This document shows positions 8,821 through 17,618 of a DNA stretch of 64,000 nt, piece by piece. Source of the DNA: an uncultured Bacteroides sp. (GTDB lineage Bacteria > Bacteroidota > Bacteroidia > Bacteroidales > Bacteroidaceae); NCBI GenBank assembly GCA_900552645.1, contig USAN01000004.1, forward strand, positions 62,001 through 126,000. The letters run 5' to 3'. A model generated the notes under the pieces. It was given only the letters and a program-made list of their open reading frames with translations, was not told the DNA's origin and searched no databases. How positions within the stretch are numbered: the stretch's first letter is position 1; every line of letters starts with the position of its first letter. The position numbers and the translations under genes are program-made.

Positions 8821-8831
8821 CCCTTACCGAC

Positions 8832-9053
8832 ATGGCAAAAAGAAACAGCAAGACGGCAGCGCAGCAGTGCAGATATTACGAGGTGGACAACATCTTCGTG
8901 TATATGGTGGAAACGTACATCAACGGCAATTTTGAAACTTTCCGAAGATTGTACCACGAACTGAACAAGGACGCACGGAGGGATTTCATGGACTTCCTTC
9001 TCAGCGAGGTAGAGCCGACCTATTGGAGAGAGATACTGAAACAGATAATCTAA
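8832..9053 (+). CDS. Small conserved element protein
   Basis: The start is set at ATG 8832 (MAKRNSKTAAQQC), 11 bp after the previous stop; the frame is open further upstream only as a shadow of the preceding gene. The 73-aa product is soluble and mostly helical, with YYEVDNIFVYMVETYINGNF and a C-terminal YWREILKQII. No function is recognised. It lies 13 bp before the pcfK-like gene in the same orientation. Confidence 0.6.
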   Translation: MAKRNSKTAAQQCRYYEVDNIFVYMVETYINGNFETFRRLYHELNKDARRDFMDFLLSEVEPTYWREILKQII

Positions 9054-9066
9054 AAATGACAGCGAT

Positions 9067-9483
9067 ATGAAAGGAACAGACCATTTCAAGAGAACGATAT
9101 ATATGTACTTGGAACAGCGTGCGGAGGAAGATGCGCTATTTGCAAAGAAGTACCGCAACCCTGCCAAGAACATGGACGAGTGCGTGACCCACATTCTGAA
9201 CTATGTGCAGAAAAGCGGTTGCAACGGTTTCACGGACGGAGAGATATTCGGGCAAGCCATCCACTACTATGAGGAAAACGAGATAGAGGTGGGCAAACCG
9301 ATGGACTGCCAAGTGGTTGTGAACCACGTTGTGAAACTCACGGCAGAGGAAAAGGCGGAGGCACGTCAGAACGCTGTCCGCAAATACCAAGAGGAGGAAC
9401 TCCGCAAGTTGCAGAACCGCCACAGACCGTCAGCGAGAAAAGAAAACCAACCCCAACCCTCATTATTTGATTTAGGCTTATGA
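9067..9483 (+). CDS. PcfK-like protein
   Basis: A 138-aa charged protein resembling the PcfK family carried by Gram-positive conjugative plasmids and Bacteroides conjugative transposons. Seen: the conserved stretch AKNMDECVTHILNYVQ, the FTDGEIFGQAIHYYEEN segment at mid-protein, a lysine/glutamate-rich helical tail, and the terminal SLFDLGL. Its stop overlaps the start of the PcfJ-like gene (9480), so the two are translationally coupled, as PcfK and PcfJ usually are. The exact role in conjugation is not established. Confidence 0.75.
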   Translation: MKGTDHFKRTIYMYLEQRAEEDALFAKKYRNPAKNMDECVTHILNYVQKSGCNGFTDGEIFGQAIHYYEENEIEVGKPMDCQVVVNHVVKLTAEEKAEARQNAVRKYQEEELRKLQNRHRPSARKENQPQPSLFDLGL

Positions 9484-10811
9484 AACCGAAGACCAAGATA
9501 CAGAAAGAGGTGGCAAGACTTTCCGCCAACCTTCGCCCCATATCAGCGACACAAATAGATTGGGCATACCGCCACTGCGTTGAGCATATCGGCTACCGCA
9601 CCAAGAAAGGGAACATCACCTGTTCCGACTGCGGTCACGAGTGGCACAGCGACAGCGGACTATGCGACACCCTTGAAGGCTGCACCTGCCCCAAATGCCA
9701 TGCCGAACTCAAAGTGCAGGACACACGCAGACGCATCTACAAGGAAACGCAGAATTTCAGCGTGATAACCACCTGCAAAGGGTATCAGGTAATCCGCGTG
9801 GCGCAGGTCAGATGCGAGAGCAGGAAAGGCGAACCGATGCGTTTCTACTGCCACGAGGTCGTGCAGCGTTGGATTTCACCCGACGGCAAGGTTACGGACA
9901 TGGCGTTGCTCCGTGGCTTCCTTTTCTGCTATTGCGATGTGTGGGCATTAGGCAGCGATATGGAGGTAAGACCGCACAACAGCCTATACGATGATGTGGT
10001 GGCAAGAAGCTGTGCATATCCAAAGATGAGGATATTGCCCCAACTCAGACGTAACGGCTTCAAGGGCGATTTCCACGGCATCTCCCCCGTGCGTCTTTTC
10101 AAAGCCTTGCTTTCAGACCCAAGAATTGAAACCCTTATGAAAGGCGGTGAGATTGAGGTCATGAAACACTTTCTTTTCAATACCCGTACTGCCGATGAAT
10201 GTTGGGCATCATATCTGATTGCCAAGCGTCACAAGTATCAGATAGACAACCTCTCAATGTGGTGCGACTATCTGCGTATGCTCAAAAAACTCGGTCAAGA
10301 CCTCCGTAACCCGAAGAACATCTGTCCCGAAGATTTCATGGCGGCACACGACAACGCAACCCGAAAAATTGAAGCCATACACGAGAAGGAAAGAGCCGCA
10401 GAGCAACGCCGTTGGGAGATTGAAAGGCGTGAGCGTGAGCAACAGCGACAACTCCAACGAAAGAAAGATGCGGAGGATTTCATCGCCAACAAATCCAAAT
10501 TCTTCGGCTTGGTAATCACGGACGAGGAAATAATCGTCAAGGTGCTTGAAAGCATAGACGAGTATTACAACGAGGGCAAGACGCAGGGCATCTGCGTGTT
10601 TGGCAGTGGATACTACAAGAAAGCCGACACCCTCATACTATCGGCAAGGATTGGCGATGAGATTATTGAAACCGTAGAGGTGGACTTGCGAACCCTCGAA
10701 GTGGTGCAGTGCCACGGCAAGCACAACCAGGACACCGAATATCACGAGCGCATCATAGACCTTGTGAACAAGAACGCCAACCTTATCCGTGAGCGGATGA
10801 AAGCGGCATAG
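9480..10811 (+). CDS. PcfJ-like protein
   Basis: A 443-aa protein of the PcfJ family. Two CxxC zinc-ribbon-like pairs appear near residues 41-77 (TCSDCGHEW and CTCPKCHAEL), followed by the PcfJ core. Near residues 300-325 comes a highly charged coiled coil (ERAAEQRRWEIERREREQQR). The C-terminal domain of about 100 residues starts at FFGLVITDEEI. Coupled to the upstream pcfK-like gene. The family is associated with conjugative elements; the zinc ribbon suggests nucleic acid contact, which is inference. Confidence 0.8.
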   Translation: MKPKTKIQKEVARLSANLRPISATQIDWAYRHCVEHIGYRTKKGNITCSDCGHEWHSDSGLCDTLEGCTCPKCHAELKVQDTRRRIYKETQNFSVITTCKGYQVIRVAQVRCESRKGEPMRFYCHEVVQRWISPDGKVTDMALLRGFLFCYCDVWALGSDMEVRPHNSLYDDVVARSCAYPKMRILPQLRRNGFKGDFHGISPVRLFKALLSDPRIETLMKGGEIEVMKHFLFNTRTADECWASYLIAKRHKYQIDNLSMWCDYLRMLKKLGQDLRNPKNICPEDFMAAHDNATRKIEAIHEKERAAEQRRWEIERREREQQRQLQRKKDAEDFIANKSKFFGLVITDEEIIVKVLESIDEYYNEGKTQGICVFGSGYYKKADTLILSARIGDEIIETVEVDLRTLEVVQCHGKHNQDTEYHERIIDLVNKNANLIRERMKAA

Positions 10812-10835
10812 CATAACCCCTAAAACAACATTGAT

Positions 10836-11093
10836 ATGGAAGTAAGAATTGAAAGTATGATTTGTGTGTGGGATGATGCAATCCCCACGATGTTCCTTGA
10901 ATTTGTGAACCTCCTCACTCTCACAACGAGTGAGGGGGAATTGAGAAAGAGCGTAAAGGAGTTTGCCGAGAAGCACGAACTTGACAAGTTTTTCCTTTAC
11001 GGCTTCGGCTCACACCATTTCTACCTGCACCAACGCTACACAAGCAACCCCGAAATGGTGATGAAGAACAGAGTTCTGTCAGTACATTTTTAA
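10836..11093 (+). CDS. Small conserved element protein
   Basis: An 85-aa product starting MEVRIESMICVW, 24 bp after the pcfJ stop, with an AT-rich start region typical of Bacteroidetes. It contains LTTSEGELRKSVKEFAEKHELDK. No known domain recognised. Codon usage resembles its neighbours, so it is probably real. Confidence 0.55.
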   Translation: MEVRIESMICVWDDAIPTMFLEFVNLLTLTTSEGELRKSVKEFAEKHELDKFFLYGFGSHHFYLHQRYTSNPEMVMKNRVLSVHF

Positions 11094-11112
11094 CCATCTA
11101 AAAAGCAACATT

Positions 11113-11346
11113 ATGACAACACGAATGACCATCAACGGAGTAAGCACCTGCGCGGAAGCAGGTACGGAGAAATACGAGCGTTTCCAATCGGGTATCGGAA
11201 GACGCAGGCGGACACTTGTGCAGTACGACTACCGCCACCCCATAGACAGAGAATTGTTCTCTTGTGTCAAACCCACGTTGGACGAGTGCCGAGCCGCACG
11301 GGACAAGTGGCTGAACGCAAAGAAGGGAAAGGAGGACAGACTATGA
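11113..11346 (+). CDS. DUF3873-family protein
   Basis: A 77-aa protein beginning TTRMTINGVSTCAEAGTEKYE, with the YDYRHP...ELFSCVKPTLDECRAARDKWL core typical of DUF3873 proteins found on Bacteroides mobile elements. Its stop overlaps the next start (11343). Function unknown. Confidence 0.7.
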   Translation: MTTRMTINGVSTCAEAGTEKYERFQSGIGRRRRTLVQYDYRHPIDRELFSCVKPTLDECRAARDKWLNAKKGKEDRL

Positions 11347-11588
11347 ACACGACCTATCAAACGCTGATAGTCAAGTTCAGCGAACCTATCACGGCATTGG
11401 ACGGTATCTTTGACGATACCGGAGCGTGGGGAACGGACACCCTCAAGGGGTGGATAGATGATTACGAAAGCACACGTTTCACCGCCACCGACAGCCATAC
11501 GGCAGTCATCACGAGCGAGTACAATATGGAATGTGTGAAAGAGTGGCTACAACGGCAGACCCCCATTTCCGAAATGCGAGAATTTTGA
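11343..11588 (+). CDS. Small element protein
   Basis: An 81-aa protein. The start is set at 11343 (MNTTYQTLIV), overlapping the previous stop by 4 nt; the longer open frame upstream is a shadow of the DUF3873 gene. Acidic with several aromatic residues (WGTDTLKGWIDDYE), which gives it an antirestriction-protein-like feel, but no domain can be named. Confidence 0.5.
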   Translation: MNTTYQTLIVKFSEPITALDGIFDDTGAWGTDTLKGWIDDYESTRFTATDSHTAVITSEYNMECVKEWLQRQTPISEMREF

Positions 11589-11641
11589 ACGGGATGGCGG
11601 TGTCCGCACCGCCAATACTTAAAACCCTAAAAACAAAAGAT

Positions 11642-11950
11642 ATGATAGCCAAGACGATATTACAGCAGATAGGCGGAAAACGCTTCACCGCCATGACAGG
11701 TAGCCGTGATTTCATAGATATGGGCAACGGCTTACGGATGAGCCTTGCAAGGAACAAAACAAGTGCCAACCGCCTTGACATCATCTATGACGAAGGGGCA
11801 GACCTCTACAATATGCGCTTCTACCGCAGGACGTTCAGCAAAAAGACCTTTGAGTGCAAGACAAAGGACATTGCCGTACACGAGGGTATCTATTTTGATA
11901 TGCTGGAGGAAATGTTCACGATGGTGACGGGACTTTACACACGCTTTTGA
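11642..11950 (+). CDS. Small element protein
   Basis: Start chosen at 11642 (MIAKTILQQIGGKRFTAMTG) after an AT-rich stretch; 102 aa. It contains FIDMGNGLRMSLARNKTSANR and LDIIYDEGADLYNMRFYR, a pattern seen in short conserved proteins of Bacteroides conjugative transposons. Function unknown. Last gene of the left plus-strand block. Confidence 0.6.
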   Translation: MIAKTILQQIGGKRFTAMTGSRDFIDMGNGLRMSLARNKTSANRLDIIYDEGADLYNMRFYRRTFSKKTFECKTKDIAVHEGIYFDMLEEMFTMVTGLYTRF

Positions 11951-11983
11951 GTGGCGGGGCGGCGAGAGCCGCCCTACTTTCTT

Positions 11984-12229
11984 TCAGTGAGCATGATGGC
12001 GGACAAAGAAAGTAGCAAAGAAACCTTTGTCCAATCTGCGATAACTAAAAAATCCGCAAGTAAAACTTGCGGAGGCTATATATTGGGTCGTTATTTTTTG
12101 GTGGAGGGGAATGATAATCTCGAACCGTTGAACTACACATTTCTGCTTCGTCTCCATTTCCCCCAACGATTTGATACGTTCAATCATTTTTGTTGTTCCT
12201 TTCTGAATTTTCCTAAATACTTTCTTCAT
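11984..12229 (-). CDS. Doubtful small open frame
   Basis: An 81-codon frame from ATG 12229 (MKKVFRKIQKGTTKMIERIK) on the minus strand, overlapping nothing certain, in the stretch between the left gene block and the lysozyme gene. Basic start and plausible amino-acid composition, but no recognised family. A competing plus-strand frame spans the same bases. Kept only as a low-confidence candidate. Confidence 0.25.
   Translation of the reverse strand: MKKVFRKIQKGTTKMIERIKSLGEMETKQKCVVQRFEIIIPLHQKITTQYIASASFTCGFFSYRRLDKGFFATFFVRHHAH
12054..12072 (+). terminator. Short hairpin after the left gene block
   Basis: CCGCAAG (12054-12060) and CTTGCGG (12066-12072) form a 7-bp stem about 100 bp after the last left-block stop. 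No strong T-run follows, so termination is uncertain. Confidence 0.4.
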
Positions 12230-12381
12230 AATTTCGCTATACTTTTTATGGTTAATAACTATGTTTTGTATTGCTCTCACAACACTTACAACTTGAAGTG
12301 TTATTTGGAAACCGATAGGCAAAAATGGCTCAACGATGTCAATTAACGAGAAAATCCTACGATAATCTATCAAGTGATAGA

Positions 12382-12420
12382 GCAAAAGACGTGCCAAGTT
12401 AAATATGGCACGTCTTTTGC
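12382..12420. terminator. Terminator at the end of the tra operon
   Basis: Perfect 15-bp arms GCAAAAGACGTGCCA (12382-12396) and the complement at 12406-12420 around a 9-nt loop. It lies 17 bp past the lysozyme stop, with A/T runs inside both arms, and would end the minus-strand tra operon. Confidence 0.8.
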
Positions 12421-12437
12421 CAGTTTTGTCAGTCCTT

Positions 12438-12965
12438 TTATGGGATATACAACAGCGCAAACTCCGCCTTTCTCCGTTTGAGCAGCATGGCGTGGCGTTT
12501 TCCTTTGTAGTTGCAGAAGGCTATATACTCACGGTAGATGTTCCTGTCACCAGCTTCCAGCTTCTTGATTAAGGTGCTTTTGGGGATTGTTTTGCTGCCT
12601 AACAGCTTCGCCGGTCCCACATTGTAAGCTAACGTGCCAAGCAAAATCGAATCAACCCCGAATTTACGGAACATGGCGACAAATTTGCGCAGGTCTTTCC
12701 GCAAAAGTTCATCCGCATCCCGTTTTGTCATGGTTCGTGCCGAATACTTCTCGTTTGGCAAAAGTTTGTGACCCCAACCGACGTATGGGTAGTGTTTTTC
12801 TGAGTGCCAGCCTTCAAAGTAGCGGCAGCATAAAAAAGCACGTTCCATAAGCGGCAGTCGGTAGATTGCCGCCTGCCCGTCCGTTCCCTCTTGGCGGCTG
12901 ATCTGCGCGGACACAGAACAGACCGTCAGAAGTGAACAGAGCATTGTCATGAATACACGCATCAT
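12438..12965 (-). CDS. Conjugative-transposon lysozyme
   Basis: A 175-aa protein with a signal peptide (MMRVFMTMLCSLLTVCSVSA). It has a phage-type muramidase core: the catalytic-glutamate segment RYFEGWHSEKHYPYVGWGHK, then LLGTLAYNVGP at about residue 115. Such lysozymes open the peptidoglycan locally for assembly of the mating apparatus in the periplasm. Last gene of the tra operon; its ATG overlaps the traQ stop (ATGA). Confidence 0.85.
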   Translation of the reverse strand: MMRVFMTMLCSLLTVCSVSAQISRQEGTDGQAAIYRLPLMERAFLCCRYFEGWHSEKHYPYVGWGHKLLPNEKYSARTMTKRDADELLRKDLRKFVAMFRKFGVDSILLGTLAYNVGPAKLLGSKTIPKSTLIKKLEAGDRNIYREYIAFCNYKGKRHAMLLKRRKAEFALLYIP

Positions 12966-13465
12966 TTCAACAAGGGGCTGAAGTTGCCGATGGGAACGAT
13001 GGTAAGATCGTCGTCCTTTACATTCCTGTTGTTGAAGTCAAATTCCAGTTCGTAGGAGTTGCTAAAGTTATCCTCCACCACCACGATGAAATTATGCGCC
13101 TCATCACCCGCCGCCGTGTAGTACAGGCGGAATTTTTCGTTCTCCAGCAGGTAGCGGTCGTTAGGCAGGAAGGTGATGCCGTTATCCATTTTGAGCGAGC
13201 CTTCCCCCTCGAACTGGAAATAGCGGATGGTATAGAGCGTACCCGAAAAGTCGCCCTCCTTTTTCAGTTCACAGCGGATTTCCACTGTCTGCCCCTTTAC
13301 TACCTTGTTCGGCACGGGCATGACCTCCACCGTGAAGGGATAGGACTGCTGGATGTCCATGTCATCGTCACATGACACGAGGGTGAATGACATGGCGGCT
13401 ATCAGGCATAACGCCACTGCCTTGAATATTGATGTTCTCTTGTTTCTGTTGTTCAGTATGTTCAT
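12962..13465 (-). CDS. traQ: Conjugative transposon protein TraQ (DUF3872)
   Basis: Start at ATG 13465, overlapping the traP stop; an upstream extension in this frame is a shadow of traP. The 167-aa product has an N-terminal hydrophobic segment ending in SFTLVSCDDD, which reads as a lipoprotein signal with Cys, so it is probably anchored in a membrane. The mature part is beta-rich and resembles the TraQ/DUF3872 family. Part of the Tra machinery; precise role unknown. Confidence 0.8.
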   Translation of the reverse strand: MNILNNRNKRTSIFKAVALCLIAAMSFTLVSCDDDMDIQQSYPFTVEVMPVPNKVVKGQTVEIRCELKKEGDFSGTLYTIRYFQFEGEGSLKMDNGITFLPNDRYLLENEKFRLYYTAAGDEAHNFIVVVEDNFSNSYELEFDFNNRNVKDDDLTIVPIGNFSPLLK

Positions 13466-14364
13466 TGTTCTTCGATTTTTAGATGGTTGTTTTTCTGTTT
13501 TTTCGTTGTCAGTTGCAGGTACTCGTTCAAGTCCTTGCAACCGTCATAGAGGGAGGAACGGTCGGTGACACGTTCCCCGTATCGCATGGTAAGTGCGGCA
13601 AGCGTCCGCCGTCCGGCTTCGTCACGGTCGAGGAAGCAGCCGATGCGCCCGTATCCGTCCAGCAATCCCGCCGCCTTCTCCACGTTGGCGACTGAGTTCA
13701 GCACAAGACAGTCAGCGTTACCGGTTACACCAAGCGTCACGGCAGAGAGAAAGTCCATGAAGCCCTCGAACACGAGGCACTCGTCAGCCGGGATGTCATT
13801 CGCCTTTACCAGTGATACAGACTTCGGAGGTATGCAACCCTTGAAATATCGGCTTCTGACTTCATAGCCACCTGCCATGTTCGGAAAGCCAACGGCAAAA
13901 TACCGTTTCCCACGCACACCGTAGTTCAAGCGGCAGCAGTGACGGGATGCGATGGCGTAAGGGATGCCCCGTTCCTCTAAATACTCCGTCAGCAGTGAGC
14001 GGAGCAGCGGAGCGACCTCCACATCCTCAAAAACGGATTCGGTCGGCTTCGAGAGATAGACGGGCTTTTCCCATCCGGCAACCGTCATATTGGCGGCTTC
14101 CGCTATGAACTTCGCTTGCTTCATGAAGTCATCGCTTTGCAGAAACTCCCCGGCAAGCGTGAAGATGTCGCCGCCCTTGCCCAAACCGAAGTCGTACCAG
14201 AGCTGTTTCGCCACGTTCACACGGAAAGAGGATGTGCGCTCGCCCCTGTACGGGGCAAGATACCACAGCTCGTTACCGCTCCTTCTGACAGGCTCATGCC
14301 CCAGCCGTGCGAGAAAATCCGCAAGCGGCATCCTTCTGACAGCATCTATTTCCGTCCTTTCCAT
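13462..14364 (-). CDS. traP: TraP, DNA primase-like protein
   Basis: Start chosen at ATG 14364 (MERTEIDAVRRMPLADFLARLG); the longer frame runs through traO as a shadow. A 300-aa protein related to DnaG/CHC2-type primases of conjugative elements. Near residues 30-75 there is a CHC2-like fold region (LWYLAPYRGERTSSFRVN...WYDFGLGKGGDIFTLA), although the Cys/His zinc ligands appear to be lost. A Toprim region follows with CLVFEGFMDFLSA and CFLDRDEAGRRTLAAL (the DxD metal motif). It may prime the transferred strand in the recipient. Confidence 0.85.
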   Translation of the reverse strand: MERTEIDAVRRMPLADFLARLGHEPVRRSGNELWYLAPYRGERTSSFRVNVAKQLWYDFGLGKGGDIFTLAGEFLQSDDFMKQAKFIAEAANMTVAGWEKPVYLSKPTESVFEDVEVAPLLRSLLTEYLEERGIPYAIASRHCCRLNYGVRGKRYFAVGFPNMAGGYEVRSRYFKGCIPPKSVSLVKANDIPADECLVFEGFMDFLSAVTLGVTGNADCLVLNSVANVEKAAGLLDGYGRIGCFLDRDEAGRRTLAALTMRYGERVTDRSSLYDGCKDLNEYLQLTTKKQKNNHLKIEEQ

Positions 14365-14371
14365 GCCCGTG

Positions 14372-14947
14372 TCAGTTGATGATGAACTTGATACCGACCC
14401 CGAACTGCGTGTGGAACTTCCGTGTGTCGCCACCCCAAAGGCAACGCTCCCGCAGGTTGGCAAGCAGGGCGATACGGTCTGCCACGTAACACTCCACATC
14501 GAGCGTCAGCGCACCGCCGTAGATGAAGGCGTCCCGGTCGTGCAGCGTGGAGCCGTCATGCAGCACCTTCTTCCCCCAATTTACCGCCTCATATCCGGCG
14601 AGAGCCGAAGCCCCGGCATAGACGAAAACAATCTTTCGGGCGTCCGACAGTATCTTGAAGTAATAGCCGCCCTCCGCCGTGAACTGCGCCACGGGTATCT
14701 TGGTGTCCTTGTAGGGATTGTTCTTCAACAGGTATTCGCCACCGAACACCCACTTGTTCCCCTTCTTCGTGTAGGTGGAGAGAGCCGCCCCGAAGCTGTA
14801 CCCTCCGTCCTTGCCGCCGAGATTGAAGCCGTCCGCCATGTCCGCCCTCACCTCGATGCCCTGCATCTTCGGCAGACACCGCTGGGCGTGCGCCTGCCCT
14901 GTAAAAAGGGCAAGCGACGCGATGATTATTGCGATGTACTTTCTCAT
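14372..14947 (-). CDS. traO: Conjugative transposon protein TraO
   Basis: A 191-aa protein with a signal peptide (MRKYIAIIIASLALFTGQAHAQ). The mature part is beta-rich and resembles a small outer-membrane barrel, with alternating aromatic/glycine segments and a C-terminal FHTQFGVGIKFIIN ending in an aromatic-hydrophobic strand. TraO is conserved in Bacteroides T4SSs, probably in the outer membrane core. It lies 2 bp after traN and 7 bp before traP. Confidence 0.85.
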   Translation of the reverse strand: MRKYIAIIIASLALFTGQAHAQRCLPKMQGIEVRADMADGFNLGGKDGGYSFGAALSTYTKKGNKWVFGGEYLLKNNPYKDTKIPVAQFTAEGGYYFKILSDARKIVFVYAGASALAGYEAVNWGKKVLHDGSTLHDRDAFIYGGALTLDVECYVADRIALLANLRERCLWGGDTRKFHTQFGVGIKFIIN

Positions 14948-14949
14948 GG

Positions 14950-15936
14950 TCAGCGTACTTGAAGTTCGTTGATGGTACCCGCGCGTACCAAATCCTCGTT
15001 CTCAATCACGAAGGACTGGTGACGGCCGCCGTTCTTCTCGTTCAATTCCACCACGAGGCACTTGTCATCGGGGATGGTGAACTTCGCCATCGTGAAGACC
15101 GTGCGCTCGCTCTTTTTGCCCGGCACGAGGGTGGCGTAGTTCTGCGCGCGGAGCGGCAGAATAATCTGCTCCTGCACGGCAGTACGCTTCGCAACCTTCT
15201 TGTCCACGATTTTCCAAGTGATGTAGTCCACATCGAAAGGCACGTTGCTCTGGTTCTTTATCTCCGTGTGGAAATAAAGCAAGCCGTTGTGCGTGTAGAT
15301 GCCTTTCAACAGGTATTGGATGCCGAAACGCTTGCAGCCGATATGCTTCACCTCGCGCTTGTTCTGTTTGTGGATGGACTTCATGATAAGGCGCACCAGC
15401 ATCGGGCTTTCGCTGCCCAGCTCTTTCAGATAGATTTCCTGCGCGTTGTTCGGGCGGTTCACCGTGCTGCCGTCATGGATGAAGTCGCACATCTCCACGT
15501 TGAGCAACAGCGGTTCGGCGGCGTACTTCACGTTGAAGGTGTAGAAACTGCCGTCCTCCGTGATGACGGACATATTCGTTTCGTTGGGAAAATTCCTTAC
15601 GGTAGCCTTCACACGGATGATGTTCTCCGCTCCGTCGGCTTTCCCGGCAATCAGGTCGGGCGAGCCTAAATCGACATAGCGCACCTCCGCCGGAAAAATG
15701 ACGTGGACGGTCTTGTCGTAGGTCACTTCCAGACCGTGCGGCGGTATCATGCGGTCGAAGGTCAGCTTGCGTGACAGCCCGTGATATAGGTCGCCGTCCG
15801 CCTCCTTCTGTGGATAGACCTCCTTCGTCAAGGTCGGTTGTTCACTTCCGTTGGTCGTTTCAACGGTTACATTCTCCTGCGCGTTGGCAGTTATGATGCC
15901 CATAGCGAGGGCAAACATGATGATTACTTTTCTCAT
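14950..15936 (-). CDS. traN: Conjugative transposon protein TraN (VirB9-like, DUF4138)
   Basis: A 328-aa protein with a signal peptide (MRKVIIMFALAMGIITANA). The mature part carries the TraN/DUF4138 core: DKTVHVIFPAEVRYVDLGSPDL near residues 75-96, which resembles the VirB9/CagX N-terminal strand pattern, then FNVKYAAEPLLLNVEM. Likely a component of the periplasmic/outer-membrane core complex, partner of TraM and TraO. The AT-rich repeat motif CCACTAAAATCC... sits right before the start. Confidence 0.88.
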   Translation of the reverse strand: MRKVIIMFALAMGIITANAQENVTVETTNGSEQPTLTKEVYPQKEADGDLYHGLSRKLTFDRMIPPHGLEVTYDKTVHVIFPAEVRYVDLGSPDLIAGKADGAENIIRVKATVRNFPNETNMSVITEDGSFYTFNVKYAAEPLLLNVEMCDFIHDGSTVNRPNNAQEIYLKELGSESPMLVRLIMKSIHKQNKREVKHIGCKRFGIQYLLKGIYTHNGLLYFHTEIKNQSNVPFDVDYITWKIVDKKVAKRTAVQEQIILPLRAQNYATLVPGKKSERTVFTMAKFTIPDDKCLVVELNEKNGGRHQSFVIENEDLVRAGTINELQVR

Positions 15937-15955
15937 TACTTTTGGATTTTAGTGG
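15937..15955 (-). repeat. Start-proximal repeat motif before traN
   Basis: Minus strand reads CCACTAAAATCCAAAAGTA directly before the traN ATG. Close copies precede traI, mobA and the DUF1896 gene, with looser ones before traE and topB. Confidence 0.6.
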
Positions 15956-15970
15956 TAATTTTTATTGTTT

Positions 15971-17323
15971 TCAATATTTTTCTTGGTAAAGCATGACCCT
16001 GTACCCGGCTTTCAGATGCACCTTGACGGTTCGCATCTTTTTGGCGATGTACTGGCTCGTGCCTTGTATCAGCCCCTTGCCCAAGTCGGAGGCGAGCTGC
16101 GCCCCGGCATTGGTGGAGATGTTGATGCTGCTTCCCAGCGAGCCGCCCATGTTGGCGGCGACCTCCCGGACGGCGTTCATCTCCATCGAGTTCGGGATGA
16201 AGATGCCGGGCTGTCCGTCCGTGTCATAGACCGCAAGCTCCACGGGGATAATCGTGCCGTCGTATTCCAGCGAGGTAATCTCGATGTCGAGCCGCTCACC
16301 CTGTATCTTGCCCGTGCCGACCACCACCGCACCCCGGGGTATTGTCCTGCCTGCCACCGCCATAGGCTCCAGCAGGCGCAGCCTTACCGTCTGCCCGTCC
16401 GTCACGCTCTGCGCCCCATGCACGCACGCCGGTATGGTGTTCCTGTCCAATACCTCCGCCGTGCCGACAGCCGTGTTGAAACCCCGGTTGCGTTCCTGCG
16501 ATAAGGCGGCGACAAACTCCGCGTTACTCATAGGCTGTGAGAGTGAAGAAACTACTTGATGCTCCACCTGTCTGATAGGCATTGCCTTGTTCTTCTTCCC
16601 TTTCTGCACGGTAGTTGGCTCTGCCCTCTGTTCCGCCGATGGCTGTCCTCCGTTCTGACCGCCCATGTACTTTGCCGCCAGCTCGTAGGACTTCTCCATA
16701 AGAGCCACCTGCTCGTCCATAGAGGAAGCCTTGCCCCTCTCGCTTTCCAGTTCCGACTCCAGCGATGCGATGCGCTCCAACAATTCGTCCATCTCCGCAT
16801 TGTCGTTTTTCGGCTGGTCGTAGAAGTTTCCGAGCGTGGCGTTCAGGTCACGGTAGGCGGCTGCGGAGGACTGGATGGTCTGCGGCGTGGCTGGCTTTGC
16901 CCTTTCTTCCTTGCCGCCCGGATTGGCGAGGTCGAAGTCCACTCCGTTCTCCGTTCCCGCTATCTCGCGGTCGAACATGTCGCCCAGCTGCCCGATGGCA
17001 CGGTTGCGGCTCTCCTGACGCTCTTCCATCTCCCCATGCTCGTAGGCTTTCAGCTTGTCGCCGATAATCTGCCGGTTCGCCTTGTCAGCGTCGGGCATCT
17101 CGGTGTTGTATCCGTCCGTTCCCGGCGGTTGCTCCTTGCCGGAGGACGGGGCGAATATCAGCCACATCGCCCCGATGAACACCAACACCATAGCGGGCAG
17201 CACGATCATCTTCTGCCGTTTCAGCCGTTGCGCCTCTGTCAGCGGTTCGCGCTCCTTTTTCGGTTTCCCCGTTTCGGGAGCAGCTTTGTTCTCTTTCGTC
17301 GGTTCATTCTTTGTCTGTTCCAT
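15971..17323 (-). CDS. traM: Conjugative transposon protein TraM (VirB10-like)
   Basis: A 450-aa inner-membrane-anchored protein. The charged N-terminus is followed by one membrane segment (MIVLPAMVLVFIGAMWLIF, about residues 39-57), then a long flexible Glu/Lys-rich region with a coiled coil (LERIASLESELESERGK, about 186-202). The C-terminal beta domain begins near residue 290 and contains VRLRLLEPMAVAGRTIPRGAVVVG, typical of TraM/VirB10 proteins. It should span the periplasm and link inner and outer membrane parts. It overlaps traL by about 20 bp. Confidence 0.9.
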   Translation of the reverse strand: MEQTKNEPTKENKAAPETGKPKKEREPLTEAQRLKRQKMIVLPAMVLVFIGAMWLIFAPSSGKEQPPGTDGYNTEMPDADKANRQIIGDKLKAYEHGEMEERQESRNRAIGQLGDMFDREIAGTENGVDFDLANPGGKEERAKPATPQTIQSSAAAYRDLNATLGNFYDQPKNDNAEMDELLERIASLESELESERGKASSMDEQVALMEKSYELAAKYMGGQNGGQPSAEQRAEPTTVQKGKKNKAMPIRQVEHQVVSSLSQPMSNAEFVAALSQERNRGFNTAVGTAEVLDRNTIPACVHGAQSVTDGQTVRLRLLEPMAVAGRTIPRGAVVVGTGKIQGERLDIEITSLEYDGTIIPVELAVYDTDGQPGIFIPNSMEMNAVREVAANMGGSLGSSINISTNAGAQLASDLGKGLIQGTSQYIAKKMRTVKVHLKAGYRVMLYQEKY

Positions 17324-17612
17324 ATAAATAAGGTGTTAAGTGATTGCCTGTTTCCGCCGGGGTCGGCAGTTCCACCCGTCCGGCGTGTCCCGTTTCCATA
17401 TGTGAGCCGTCGTTCCTGCCGATGTCATAGACGGCTCTGCCGAAGGTGTAAAGGGCAAGCACCGCGAAGGCGGCGAACATCCCCAGCACGATGCGGCGGC
17501 GTGTTTCCGGCGGCAAGCCGTCCAGATACCCTTTGAGACTTGCCGCCAAGCGTTTCCGTTTGTCGTGGAGTTTCCAATACATGCCCCACATTGATTTTCT
17601 GATACTTTTCAT
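17304..17612 (-). CDS. traL: Conjugative transposon protein TraL (DUF3989)
   Basis: A 102-aa protein with a basic N-terminal region and one membrane segment (RIVLGMFAAFAVLALYTFG, about residues 39-57). It fits the TraL family always found between traK and traM in Bacteroides elements. It starts 6 bp after traK and overlaps traM. Confidence 0.82.
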   Translation of the reverse strand: MKSIRKSMWGMYWKLHDKRKRLAASLKGYLDGLPPETRRRIVLGMFAAFAVLALYTFGRAVYDIGRNDGSHMETGHAGRVELPTPAETGNHLTPYLYGTDKE

Positions 17613-17618
17613 GTCCTG

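Noticed and set aside
11951..12346. 131-codon plus-strand frame after the left gene block.
   Set aside because: No start signal beyond the previous stop, competing frame on the other strand, hairpins inside, no family.
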